Source: Vitrella brassicaformis (Eukaryota > Sar > Vitrellaceae). From it: a stretch of 52,274 nt of DNA. Of the stretch, positions 36,401-46,460 are shown piece after piece (position 1 is the stretch's first letter; each line of letters opens with the position of its first letter). The position numbers and the translations under genes were made by a program. The DNA is taken from assembly GCA_001179505.1 (NCBI GenBank), contig CDMY01000555.1, positions 1 to 52,274 of the forward strand. The letters are read 5' to 3'. Under the pieces are notes generated by a model, which had not been told where the DNA came from, searched no databases, and worked only from the letters and a program-made list of their open reading frames with translations.

Positions 36401-36802
36401 ACACTTGTGTGCGCGCGCCGTACCAGAGCGATGGCCTCGAGCATTGCGGCCCTCATTGCCTCCTTGGTAGAGGCCAGAATCTCCATCGCATCGTGCTGCA
36501 CCCACCTGCAAGCAACCAAACACCATGCACAATCACATGCAATGGACCGTTCCTCTCGATGGATGCATCATGGCGCTTGCCCTGGTTTGGGGAAGAACTG
36601 CTCGTGCGTCGACATGGCGTCGCTGACGACCTGGCCAGCATGGTCCAGCAGCATGAACCTCGTTGACTGAGTGCCCTGCTCACAGAACAGACACACGAAG
36701 ATCCATCATATCAGTCCAGATGCCCCCTTATGTCCGTGCAGTGGTTGCCGACTGGCTGACCTGATCAATGGAGGCGACGAGGGATATCGGCTTGTCGCTC
36801 AT
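33443..36802 (-). CDS. Glycerol kinase
   Basis: Phosphorylates glycerol to glycerol-3-phosphate with ATP (FGGY sugar-kinase family). Minus-strand exons read in family order: [14 protein letters not shown] then [98 protein letters not shown] (substrate region), [36 protein letters not shown] (family G-T-G-x-F), [76 protein letters not shown], and [11 protein letters not shown]. The C-terminus is [17 protein letters not shown] with TGA 33445-33443. About a dozen short introns. An in-frame ATG at 36910 would add an Arg-rich, acid-poor leader (RFRFPTHWLPGSLRLF) of mitochondrial type. The start at 36802 keeps the recurrent promoter motif about 140 bases upstream, as at other genes. Confidence 0.92.
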
Positions 36803-36938
36803 CTTCGTCGTTGCAAACAGCCGCAGAGATCCAGGCAGCCAATGAGTCGGGAACCGGAACCGTCGCCTGCTCAAGCCTTGCAGAGCAGCATACACTCTCA
36901 CATCAAGCATTCATCACCCTCCTCACTCTTCTGCTCGA

Positions 36939-36956
36939 GCTGAGCTCGCAGACCTG
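36939..36956. promoter_or_regulatory. GAGCTCGCAG motif upstream of glycerol kinase
   Basis: GCTGAGCTCGCAGACC lies 30 bases upstream of the outer ATG (36910) or about 140 upstream of ATG 36802. It sits in the flank shared with ankyrin gene 3. Confidence 0.4.
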
Positions 36957-37185
36957 GGCTAGGGTGCTCCCTTGAAACCGCTGCCGCTGGAGGGCTGAAT
37001 CGTGAGGGCTGTGGGCAATTGGCTGTGGGACGGAAATCCGCCTCTTCGTTCTTCTTGAGACGATTCTCATCTCCATGGTAAGCACGCCACACCTCGTCAC
37101 TCACCCGCACAAGTCATTCATGTCATGGTCGCTTTCAATTGGTCGCTTTGTTTGTTCGTTGATGCAGTAGAGATTGAGGATTGAA

Positions 37186-38922
37186 ATGGGTGGGCAGGCG
37201 CCAGCCGCCGGAGTCCTGCTCCCCGGCTGGGTGCGTTGGGATCCTGCTTCCAGTTTCGTGACGACCCAGTTCCCCGATGACAGCATCAGCGACAGCACCC
37301 GGCTGCTCGCCCTGAGCATCGTCTGTCGGACAATCACACCGGAGCAAGTCTATCAACTCATCCAGCATCTGGGAGCCGACCCAAACGTGGTCCTCTGGAT
37401 GCGGGCGGAAGGCGGTACGGGAGGCGAAGTGACCGCCTGTTCCCTCTTGTCATGGGCCATCGACGGCGACATCGACAACACCATCCCGTCCGCCTGGGCT
37501 CGAACCAGTTATGGCATCTCCCCTATCGTCTTGCCGCGCTGGTCGTCCGTCGAGCTCCAGAATGCCGTCCTACAGAGGCTGATCATTAATGGAGCGGACC
37601 CCAGCCGAGGATTCATGCCGCCCCTGCGCATCGCCATCCAGGCAGGGAACGAGGCGGCATTCAGGCTTCTGCTCGACCACAATGTGCCGCTGGACATGGA
37701 GATGCTGACGCTGCCAGGGTCATACGATAATGCCATGATGCCGGGACCGGATCAGGAGCGGCAGCTGCTGTCGATGTATCGGCGGCTCCTCCAGCGCGAC
37801 AGCTCCCTCGCGACCCAGGTAGACGGAGCCTTGCGGAACGTCCTGCACCTTGCGGGCGGTCGCGCGCAAGGGTGGTACTCCCAGGCCTTCATCGACGATT
37901 ACATCGGCATGGTGATCAGCAACGGGGGTGACATCAGGCCACCCAACTTCGGTGGGAACACTCCATTGCACTTCGCTGCGATGTGGGGGTCTCATCGTGT
38001 GGCTTTCAACCTGTGTATACGCCTGTCGTCCGATGACATCAACAGAGGGACACCAAATGACCCCGCCGACACACCGCTGGCCGCTGCTGCTCAGCGACTC
38101 GATTTCTACTTCGAAGTACAGCAGCAGCAGCAGCAGGAGCAGACAGAGGTGCAGAGGGAGCGGCGCGAAAGACTCGTCCGCCAGCAGGAGGTCACCATCC
38201 CTGTGCTGCTGCGGGCAGGGGCAGCGCCATCGATTGCCCTCATGCCCACCGCCAGCGAGGAGCAGCGCCGTCAGCGAAGTCTCCTGCTGCCCCACTACGC
38301 CACAGTGCTGAACGAGCTGCCCGAGGTCGTCATGTCGGCCATCAACGCCGCCCTCGCCCCCCAGCGCGACCGCTCGATGCTTCTCGCCCGTCTGCTGCCC
38401 CTCGCCCCCCACCACGACGGCGCCCACCCCCACCCCTCCCCATCCAACATGGCATTCGGCCCACACGAGGCTGAGGCCATCGCATGGAAGATCGGGGCCT
38501 TCCTGGACGAGCCCCCCGCTGCTGTGGCCGCCATCGACCAGTACCTCATCGGCGAGTCGCTGCTGAGGCGCCGCGTGCGTGCGGCCGTCGGCCACTTCGT
38601 CAAGTCGGCGGCCACACAGACGAACAGCAACAGGGAGGTGGTGGGCGGGACGAGATACCAGCAGCAGGGCGACAAGCGCGTCAAGGTGACCGTCCCGCCG
38701 CTGCAGTGCTTCGCCGTGAAGGGCAGTGGGGGGAAGTTGTTGATGACGGGTGTGCGTGAGGTGGTGCACCGGGCCCGGCTGGACGAGGTGCGGCAACACG
38801 GGCTGGAGGGTGTGGTCAAGGGCTTCAATGAGCATCTGAGCGACCAGGACTGCCAGTTCGAGTGGGGCCAGCTGGGGCGCCTGTCGAGGACCGGCCTGTT
38901 CGTCCCGCTAGGAATCGAATGA
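37186..38922 (+). CDS. Ankyrin-repeat protein 3 of a local family
   Basis: A single frame of 578 codons from ATG 37186 (MGGQAPAAGVLLPGWVRWDP) to TGA 38920-38922. The N-terminal half is clearly diverged from genes 1 and 2 but keeps the layout: VYQLIQHLGADPNVVLWMRA, LQRLIINGADPSRGFMPPLR, IAIQAGNEAAFRLLLDHNVP, GNTPLHFAAMWGSHRVAFNL, and LLRAGAAPSIALMPTASEEQ. A Gln/Glu run lies near 38115-38150. The C-terminal module (PSPSNMAFGPHEAEAIAWKI, RRVRAAVGHFVKSAATQTNS, RYQQQGDKRVKVTVPPLQCF, GFNEHLSDQDCQFEWGQLGR, LFVPLGIE) is almost base-for-base the same as gene 1. It is head-to-head with glycerol kinase. Confidence 0.85.
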   Translation: MGGQAPAAGVLLPGWVRWDPASSFVTTQFPDDSISDSTRLLALSIVCRTITPEQVYQLIQHLGADPNVVLWMRAEGGTGGEVTACSLLSWAIDGDIDNTIPSAWARTSYGISPIVLPRWSSVELQNAVLQRLIINGADPSRGFMPPLRIAIQAGNEAAFRLLLDHNVPLDMEMLTLPGSYDNAMMPGPDQERQLLSMYRRLLQRDSSLATQVDGALRNVLHLAGGRAQGWYSQAFIDDYIGMVISNGGDIRPPNFGGNTPLHFAAMWGSHRVAFNLCIRLSSDDINRGTPNDPADTPLAAAAQRLDFYFEVQQQQQQEQTEVQRERRERLVRQQEVTIPVLLRAGAAPSIALMPTASEEQRRQRSLLLPHYATVLNELPEVVMSAINAALAPQRDRSMLLARLLPLAPHHDGAHPHPSPSNMAFGPHEAEAIAWKIGAFLDEPPAAVAAIDQYLIGESLLRRRVRAAVGHFVKSAATQTNSNREVVGGTRYQQQGDKRVKVTVPPLQCFAVKGSGGKLLMTGVREVVHRARLDEVRQHGLEGVVKGFNEHLSDQDCQFEWGQLGRLSRTGLFVPLGIE

Positions 38923-39336
38923 TGACGGCACTGAGGGCGGGAAGGGCGACACATACGTGTGTGATCGTCTCGGTGGATTCATTGTCCAGTGCATGCTCAG
39001 AGTCGACTGTCTGTGCGTCGTTCAGCGGACTGCTGGTATTTGTTTGTTCGTTATCGATGGTTGCAATGGGACTCGTCTTCATCCTGTCAATTGTATGTGT
39101 TCCTCAAACGCCCATTTCTTACATGCGAGCTTTTCCTCTCGGTGATCTTCCCCTTTTTTGGACCCGATCCAGGCGGTGAATGAGTCCGTGAGCATGCGCC
39201 AGCTGTTGCCATTTGATCAAGCTGGTCGCTTTTGATCCGGCATCGTTCCATCGACCGAAGCAACGATCTTACCGTTCAGATCAGCAAGGCGTGAACCGTC
39301 ACCTTGGCGGACACACCGGCGACAACCAGTTGACCG
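38923..39336. other. Intergenic upstream of potassium channel gene
   Basis: 414 bases between ankyrin gene 3 and the channel gene, both on the plus strand. No AGCTCGCA core is present; the nearest word is CAAGCTGGTCGC at 39219. A short open frame with hydrophobic residues (about 39030-39100) has no recognisable content. Confidence 0.5.
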
Positions 39337-42300
39337 ATGGTGGCTGACGACACCGACATCGCCAGACGCATCAGCGCCGCCGCTGCAGCCATGTCGGGAA
39401 AAGATCAGCATCATCTCCCTCTGGTCATCAAGAAGACAACAAATGCTCTGTTCAAGGGCAAAGTGGACGTGCGGAAGGCTGGCATGGGGACCGCGCGGTT
39501 CGCGGCGGAGTGGGCGGTGATTGGGGTGTTCCTCGCGGCGCTGTTCAACATCTACAACCCCAGGCGTGACCCGTCAGCGCCGGCCAACGCAGCGGCCAAC
39601 TCGGCACCGATGGTGTGGTGCTTCTTCATCAGCATCGCTGTGCATGGCTTGGTGGCTCTCGTCACCTCGGGGACGATGCAGGTCGGTCATCAATTAAATG
39701 AGCTACCCGGAAGTGGCGGAGTGGACGCATATCATCTACTCATTGTTTGTGTGGCATGTGGCTATGTGTGTGTGTGTGTGTGTGTTTTGTTTGTCAGGCC
39801 TATGCGAGGTGGCGCTTCAACACGTCCAATGCGTTTCGGCAGCATGCTTCGGTGCACGCCGAGTACATGAGCATCATGCAGTCGTCTGTGCGGAAGAAGA
39901 CCTTCGAGTTCATACCCACAAGTACGCAGCCGAGCCGTCTATGGCAGGCAGCCTGAAGGACAATCAGACAATACGCAAAGTCATCCTCTGTGTGTGTGTG
40001 TGTGTGCAGCGTGGTTTGGACTTCCTCGGCTCCGTCCGCTGGTGGCCAACTGGGTGTCGTCCCAGAGCTATCTGTCGTCTTCCCTCATCCGCACCGCCAT
40101 GTGGTGCTGCGTCTGGCTCGCCTTCACACCATACTGGTCAGTCAGCGCTGACCACAACATATGACAAAGAAAGAGCCGCCACGACAGGAAGGCTCCAGCT
40201 CATGCGGCTCATGGGTGTGTGTTCCGTATGTCCTTGTGCCTGCGCAGGCGTCGTGACAGTGGCGAGACGCCCTGGGACTTCAGCCAGATCCCAGCCACCT
40301 ACTACTGGCTCGAACGAATCTTCCTCTCCGCGGTCGGTCAGCACATTTTGCCTCCCACTTCATCTGGCTCGTCGTGCAGGTGTGCATGTGCATGTGTCTG
40401 TCTGTCTGTCTGTCTGTGTCAGGCGACGATAGACTTCTGTTTCCTCTACTACGTGGCGCACGAGAAGCACAGGTTCCTGTTTCGATGGGCGACGCTGATC
40501 GAGATCATCACGCTGCCGCCCTGGATATGGCTCGTGTCCTCGCAGTTCTTCGAAGACATCACGGGTACGTCAGGGAGTGAGAAGAAAAGACTGCAGACAG
40601 CGCAGGAAGGTGAGCAGGTGTGGGTGTGGGTGGTGTGTGTGCAGGTTACCACATCGAGCCCACCCAATATCTTCTGGCGTTTGGTTACTTCAGATTCTTC
40701 AGGCTATACGGTAGGTAGAACAACACGCAACACACCTGCCTGCCTGTCTGGCACTCTGCTTCATAGCTAGGACGGGGTGAGGCCACGTCTGTCTGTCTGT
40801 GTGTCTGTCTGTCTGTCTGTCTGTGTGTGTTTGTGTCGGTGCCAATTAACCGCAGGCATCACGCCGGTATTGCGGAAGGCCTTTCCCCACGTGAGCCCCA
40901 GCCGCATTCAGGTCATCGCCATCGTCCTCGCGATAACCTCCACGCTACTCGTCTTCGCAGGTCGGTGGCCAATGGGGGTGGGTGGCTGAGGGAGTTAAAC
41001 AAACGACACCGCACTCGCTGCATGTGCTGTGCTGTGTGTCATGTGTGTGGTGTGTGTGGTGTGGTGTGGTGTGCTATGTCAGGTCTGATGTGGTATTTGG
41101 AGGGTGAGAACAGCGACAGCGGCCCCGAGTTCAACAGCCTCTTCCCCGACTTCTTCTACTTCGCCATCGTGACCTTCTCCACCGTGGGCTACGGTGACTT
41201 CTCGCCCACCTACAATGTCTCACGTATCGTGGCCATCATCGCCATCATCGTCGTGGTCGTGTGGATCCCCCTCGAGACCTCCACACTCATCGTGAGTGAG
41301 CGACAGACAGAGGGCATCGCGTGAATCGAAGCACGCCTATGTCAATCCTTCCTTGTGTGCTGCTCCTCCGTGTATGCAGAGGCTGCTGGTGGCCCCCGTG
41401 ACGCAGATCGGTTCTCTGCCGAGCGTGTGGGAGCGGCACGACTTCATCTTGATGGTGGGCAAGCCCATCCCTGACCAGGTGGACGTCTTCCTTGAAGAGA
41501 TTTTTGCCTTCAGCGACCAAGTGCCCAAGTGAGGGAGGTCGTACGTCACGTACGCAGCGATAGATATTTGTGCGTCCATGTGTGTGTCTGTGCGTGTGGT
41601 ATACCTATTCAGGAAGGCGGTGTTGCTGACGCCGAACGACCCGTCTCAGTACGTGGACCAGATCGGCAAGGCCATGGACTTCTTCCGCATCAGGCTCACC
41701 GTCAAGAAGGGAGACGCGGTGAGCAGAAACACGGGCAGACAGATCAATTCCAGCAAGCTAAGCAACTCCTATGTGTGTGTCGGCTGGCCGGCGGCTCCTC
41801 AGGGTGACGGCGGGGGCATCTGTGACCTCAGAGAAGTGCGGGCAAGCGATGCACGGTGAGATACCAGCAGCACAGCATTACATTCCCCATGTCGGTTGAT
41901 GTGCTGTGGTGACGTCACGTCAGGGCGATATTCGTCTTGTCGAACCCATGGGCGATGCATCTGGTTGAGGAGGACCGCCGGACCATCGTGCGCTGCCTGG
42001 GGCTTCGCAAGTTCGTGTCGATGAAGCGCGTCAGCCTGCAGCTCAACACCGACACAGCCAAAAGCCTCGCGCTCAGCTTTGGCTGCGACCAGGTAAGGTA
42101 CCTAGACTGTGTGTGGGCATCCCACAGGATGGATCGATGCCATTCATTGAATCATGCATGTGTCGCGCGCGAGCGTGTGTGTGTGTTTGTGTGTGTGTGT
42201 GTCCATGTAGGTGTTGTGTTTCAACGAGCTCAAGGTGAAGGTCCTGGCTAAGAGCTGCACCACTTGCCCAGGCATCATCGCACTGGTGGGCACACAGCAC

Positions 42301-44760
42301 GACTCGACACACAGGTCACACGCCATCCATCCATCCATCCACTTCTCAGCTGGTGAATCTTGGCCGCACGTGCGAGGTGGCCTACCGCGACCCCAAGGAC
42401 GCCCCTTCCATGTCGGACGCCGAGCGGCGCTTCTTTGAGTACGCCCAGGGCACTCGATACGAGCTGTACCGCTTCGACTTCCCCAAATGCTTCCACGGGG
42501 AGTCATTCCAGGTAGGCAGCTGCGCTTCGTGTGGCCAGATGGTTCATGCCATCCGATAGGTGGAGTGAGTGGTGGGCAGATTCCGCATCTATCCTTGTGT
42601 TGTGTTGTTTACTTGTGTAGGAGGTGGTGATGGGGCTGTACGAGTGCTTCGGGGTGCTGGTTATCGGCATCATCAAGGAGAACAGCGACAACATCTACCT
42701 CAACCCTCTCAATGGTATGGTCAGCCAGACAGACAGGCAGGGAGCAACAGCCCCACTCACTACCACACCACACTATGCCCCTTTGTTGGTCGGTCTTTGC
42801 AGGTACGTCCCTGGACCGATTGGGCAGCTGCAATGACCCCTGCATCGAGGCCGACGACCACGGCATCGTCATCGCCCAGGACCCCGACCAGCTCAAGCTT
42901 CTCTCCGGCCTCCCTGCAGTGCCATGGGTGCGTCAGATTGCATCACACACCCACACACCCTGTATGACGCCCCCTTCTCCCTCCCGATGTGTGTGTGGAC
43001 TCTGTCAGATCGTCGAGAGGGCGGAGAACGTGTCCAAGAGCACCCTCTCCTCGGCCACCACTAACGACGGTGGTAAGGGGCGCCCGCCGTACGGCACCGC
43101 CGCCCCCCGCGCCAACACCAGCGACAGCACCACAGCACCGTGCACGGACAGCCAGCTATCTATGTCGACGGACGCACTCCAGCAGCCACAGCAGCAGCAG
43201 CAGCAGGACGAAGGCATTCAACCCAGATACCACTCCAACCCACTGGTACCTACCCACTTGACAGACTGAGAATGCTCCGGCAGGCCTCTCTGTCAAGACG
43301 TGTGTGTACTATGTCTTTGTCAGGTGTTGGTGCGTGACGATGCGTCTGGTCTGGTGTCGCCACTGCACAGCTTCATGCGCTCCAGCCGCCGATCGTCCCT
43401 AGCAGAAGCCGCAGACACCGCATCCCCGATAGACAACGGCACAGGGCCATCGTCATCGCCCCTACAAGTGCCCCGCTTTCCCCACCGGCAGCCCCCCCAG
43501 ACCCAGACCCACACCCTCCATCCCCCGCCAGCAGGCGACACCGACGAGCATGAGCATGCCGACGAAGCCAGGATCGACGGCATGTCCCCACGACAGAAAC
43601 AGAGACCCTCACGCAGCCCCTGGCGCGCCAAGACCGTCGGCTTCGGTTCGCTCCGCCGGAGGTCGCCCACACGCAGGAGGCCTGACGACGACCATCCCAC
43701 AACGAGCGAGGTGATCATGCGTCGGGGCCCAGCACCAGGGGCATCGGCAACAGCTGAGCCGCTCTCACCACGAGGGCAGGGGGGCAGGAGGTCCTCTCCG
43801 TCACCACGCCGGCAGTTTGGCGGGCTGAGGGGCCGGGCCCGCGATTTGCTGTGGTGGGCGGGGATGCAGTCAGATGTGATGCTGCCCAAGGGGTGGGGCG
43901 GGCGGACGGAGAATGAGAGCGGCCACGAGGCGCGGCCTCTGGTGGCCTTTGAGGGGGAGAGGGAGGGAGAGGGGGACGAAGGGCTGGCCGATGAGGACCT
44001 GACTGGCGACAGGATCCTGCGGCACAAGACGAGCCTGCCGATGGAGGCCATCGTTGAGACGGTCAGGGGGGAGCACCGCCGATTCACCACCCCACGCAGG
44101 CCGCCACAGCAGTCGCCACTTGACCGACCTGACGGTGAGTGAGCATCACACACATGCATTGCAATCCCATCTATCCACTCATTGTCCTCTGTTTGTGTGT
44201 CGATCAGCGTCCTGGTGGCTGCAGACGCGCAACATCATCTCAGCGGAGGGCAAGGCGGAGCTGGACCTGGTCGACGAAAACGACGAGGCCGTCAAGGAAG
44301 AACAGCAGCCACAACGACAAGGCCAGGAGGGCGACACTGACCACGACCACGAGGCACCCTCCATCAGAGATGTACGTCACACAGACAGAATCACACACAT
44401 ACACATCAGGCACTTGCTTTGTCTGTCCATGTGTTGCTGTGTGTGTCAGTGTGAGGTGCACTCCTTGGACGAGGCCCGCCAGGTGTGGGGCAACGACAAG
44501 CCGTTTGTGCTGGTGTGCGGGTGGCCCCGGGCGCTCAGTCTGCTGGCCCAGTGGGTGTGCCGGTCGTCGGAGTTTAACGTGGTGGTGCTGACGCCCCTCA
44601 TCCCGCCACCATGGAGCAGCTTCTCGTCACTCGCGCCGTTCGCCAAGCAGATCGCACTCATCAAGGGGTCGCCCCTGAGACAATCCGACCTTATGCGGTA
44701 AGCCCGCATTCACACCCACTGCCCCTTCTCCCTTTTGCCTTGCCCAACACACACATCATA

Positions 44761-44794
<34 letters not shown>

Positions 44795-46004
44795 TGTGTC
44801 TGACAACCACAGTGCTGGCGTGGTGGAGGCGCACAGCTACGTCATCTTCAGCGCCCGCCACGATCCCGATGACCGTTTGAGCGAGTCCGACGACCAGCAG
44901 GATGTGGACATCATCCTGGTCTGCCACAAGATACAGGCCCTTTTAGTGTCAGCCGCGGCCAGGCAACGGGCACACTTCAACTGGGAGCGCTTCCAGATCG
45001 ACCACCCCCACCCCTCACTGCCACCCAAGACCACAATGGCGGCAACAGCTGCGTGTGATGGCCATGGGGGAGGGAGAAGGGGTGATGGTGCGATGATAAA
45101 GCGGCGGAGCGACATGATCATGATCAGCGAGCTGCACAGGACGTCCAACGTGCGCTTCCTCGATGCGTCGCCATGGTCAGTGGAGAGAGACAGAGAGAGA
45201 GAGAGAGAGACAGAGAGAGAGAGAGCCACACACATGAGGGAAAGGCTCGTCTGAGTGTTGTGGTGGCACGGTGCACTGCATGATGTTCATTCAGGTGGCC
45301 GTCTGACCCCGCTTGGATTGGCAGGCGCGACGAGAGCACCAACCAGCAGTTCATCAGCTACATCGACTCTCCCGAGTACGCCGCAGGCCGCGTCTTCTGC
45401 GACCACATGCTCTACAGGTAAACAAGGAAGGTACCTCCACCTCCAGCACCCAACTCAGTCAGCCCCTTTTTCCCCCTTCCACCCAATCCTGTCCTGTTGT
45501 GTCGTCCGTCATGTGGTCAGTTTGATCTGCCAGTCTCGTTGGGTGTGCGACATAGCCTGCGGCCCCCGTGTGGTGGACCACCTGCTGGGCGAGTCGACCG
45601 TCAAGCAGTCGGCCATCGTCTCGCTCACCCACTCACGGGGCGGCCTGTGGTTATCCTCACCTGAGACGGGCATCTCGACAGTGCCCGTCAGCAAGGACCT
45701 CGCTGGACTGGCCTTTGGGGACGCGCTGCCGCTGCTGCTGCAGAGGAAACTCATCCCCATTGGCGTCTACAGAGCGTAAGCAGGCCAAGGCCACCCCACA
45801 CACAAGCAATGCAATCTGTGTGTGTGTGTGTGTGTGTGGTGGATGGATGGCGTCAGTGCGTGTGATGCGGTTGAGCTCCCTTACGTGGTGTGCAATCCGG
45901 AGCCGAGCTTTCGTCTGGACGGGGGGGACCTCATCTACGTCGTCCTGCCCTGCAGACCCATACACACCGCCGCCACCGCCACCAACAGATGCACTGGCGT
46001 ATGA
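39337..46004 (+). CDS. BK/Slo-type calcium-activated potassium channel
   Basis: A large tetrameric K+ channel subunit gated by voltage and cytosolic ligand. The start is ATG 39337 (MVADDTDIARRISAAAAAMS). Membrane spans follow: FAAEWAVIGVFLAALFNIY, MVWCFFISIAVHGLVALVTS, IRTAMWCCVWLAFTPYW, IDFCFLYYVAHEKHRFLFRW, TLIEIITLPPWIWLVS, then an Arg-bearing voltage-sensor-like helix FGYFRFFRLYGITPVLRKAF and VIAIVLAITSTLLVFAG. The pore has FAIVTFSTVGYGDFSP (selectivity filter at 41181-41198) followed by IVAIIAIIVVVVWIPLETST. RCK1 begins GSLPSVWERHDFILMVG and includes IFVLSNPWAMHLVEEDRRTI, with the conserved tail KCFHGESFQEVVMGLYECFG. A long disordered linker (about 43020-44350) precedes RCK2 (DKPFVLVCGWPRALSLLAQW, VEAHSYVIFSARHD, ESTNQQFISYIDSPEYAAGR). 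I see no clear Asp-rich calcium bowl. Stop TGA 46002-46004; about 25 introns. Confidence 0.9.
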
Positions 46005-46460
46005 GTGAGTGGACCGGCCTGGCTGGCCATGTGCCAGTTGGTTTGGTCTTTGGTTTCTAGAGCCAGGCAGGCAGGATGGCATGCAGGCAGGCAGGAAGTC
46101 GGTGTGTGAGTTTTTTCATTTAGAAGGCATTTGTCAATTTTTGGCCAGCCGATCGGCGTCCGTCGGGTGGGTGTTTTTGTGCGTCAGGAGGAGTGAGCGG
46201 TGCTCAGGTGTTTATTAGGGCGTGTGTTGTTCGTGTGGTGTGGCGTTGTGGCACAGTTGTCGGTGGACGGGGAGGGAGCAGTCATTTCTGGTCGGCCTTT
46301 TATGCCTTTGATTGACAACCAATGGACCTCACACACGACTGACTTAATCAACCAGAGGAGCGCTAGCTGCCAATCTCGTCCGTACCACACACACCCCAAA
46401 CACACGACACACACACACACACACACGCGGGCCGATCTCTCTGTCTTTCTATTGACCATA
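46005..46460. other. Intergenic between convergent genes
   Basis: 456 bases between the 3' ends of the channel gene and the GOST-family gene. It has a GCAG-type run (46064-46098) and a CA run (46405-46426). AATAAA is not evident. Nothing else is recognised. Confidence 0.5.

Noticed and set aside
43320-44159. 279-codon minus-strand frame opposite the channel linker
   Set aside because: It lies antisense to the low-complexity RCK1-RCK2 linker, which is flanked on the plus strand by conserved channel exons.
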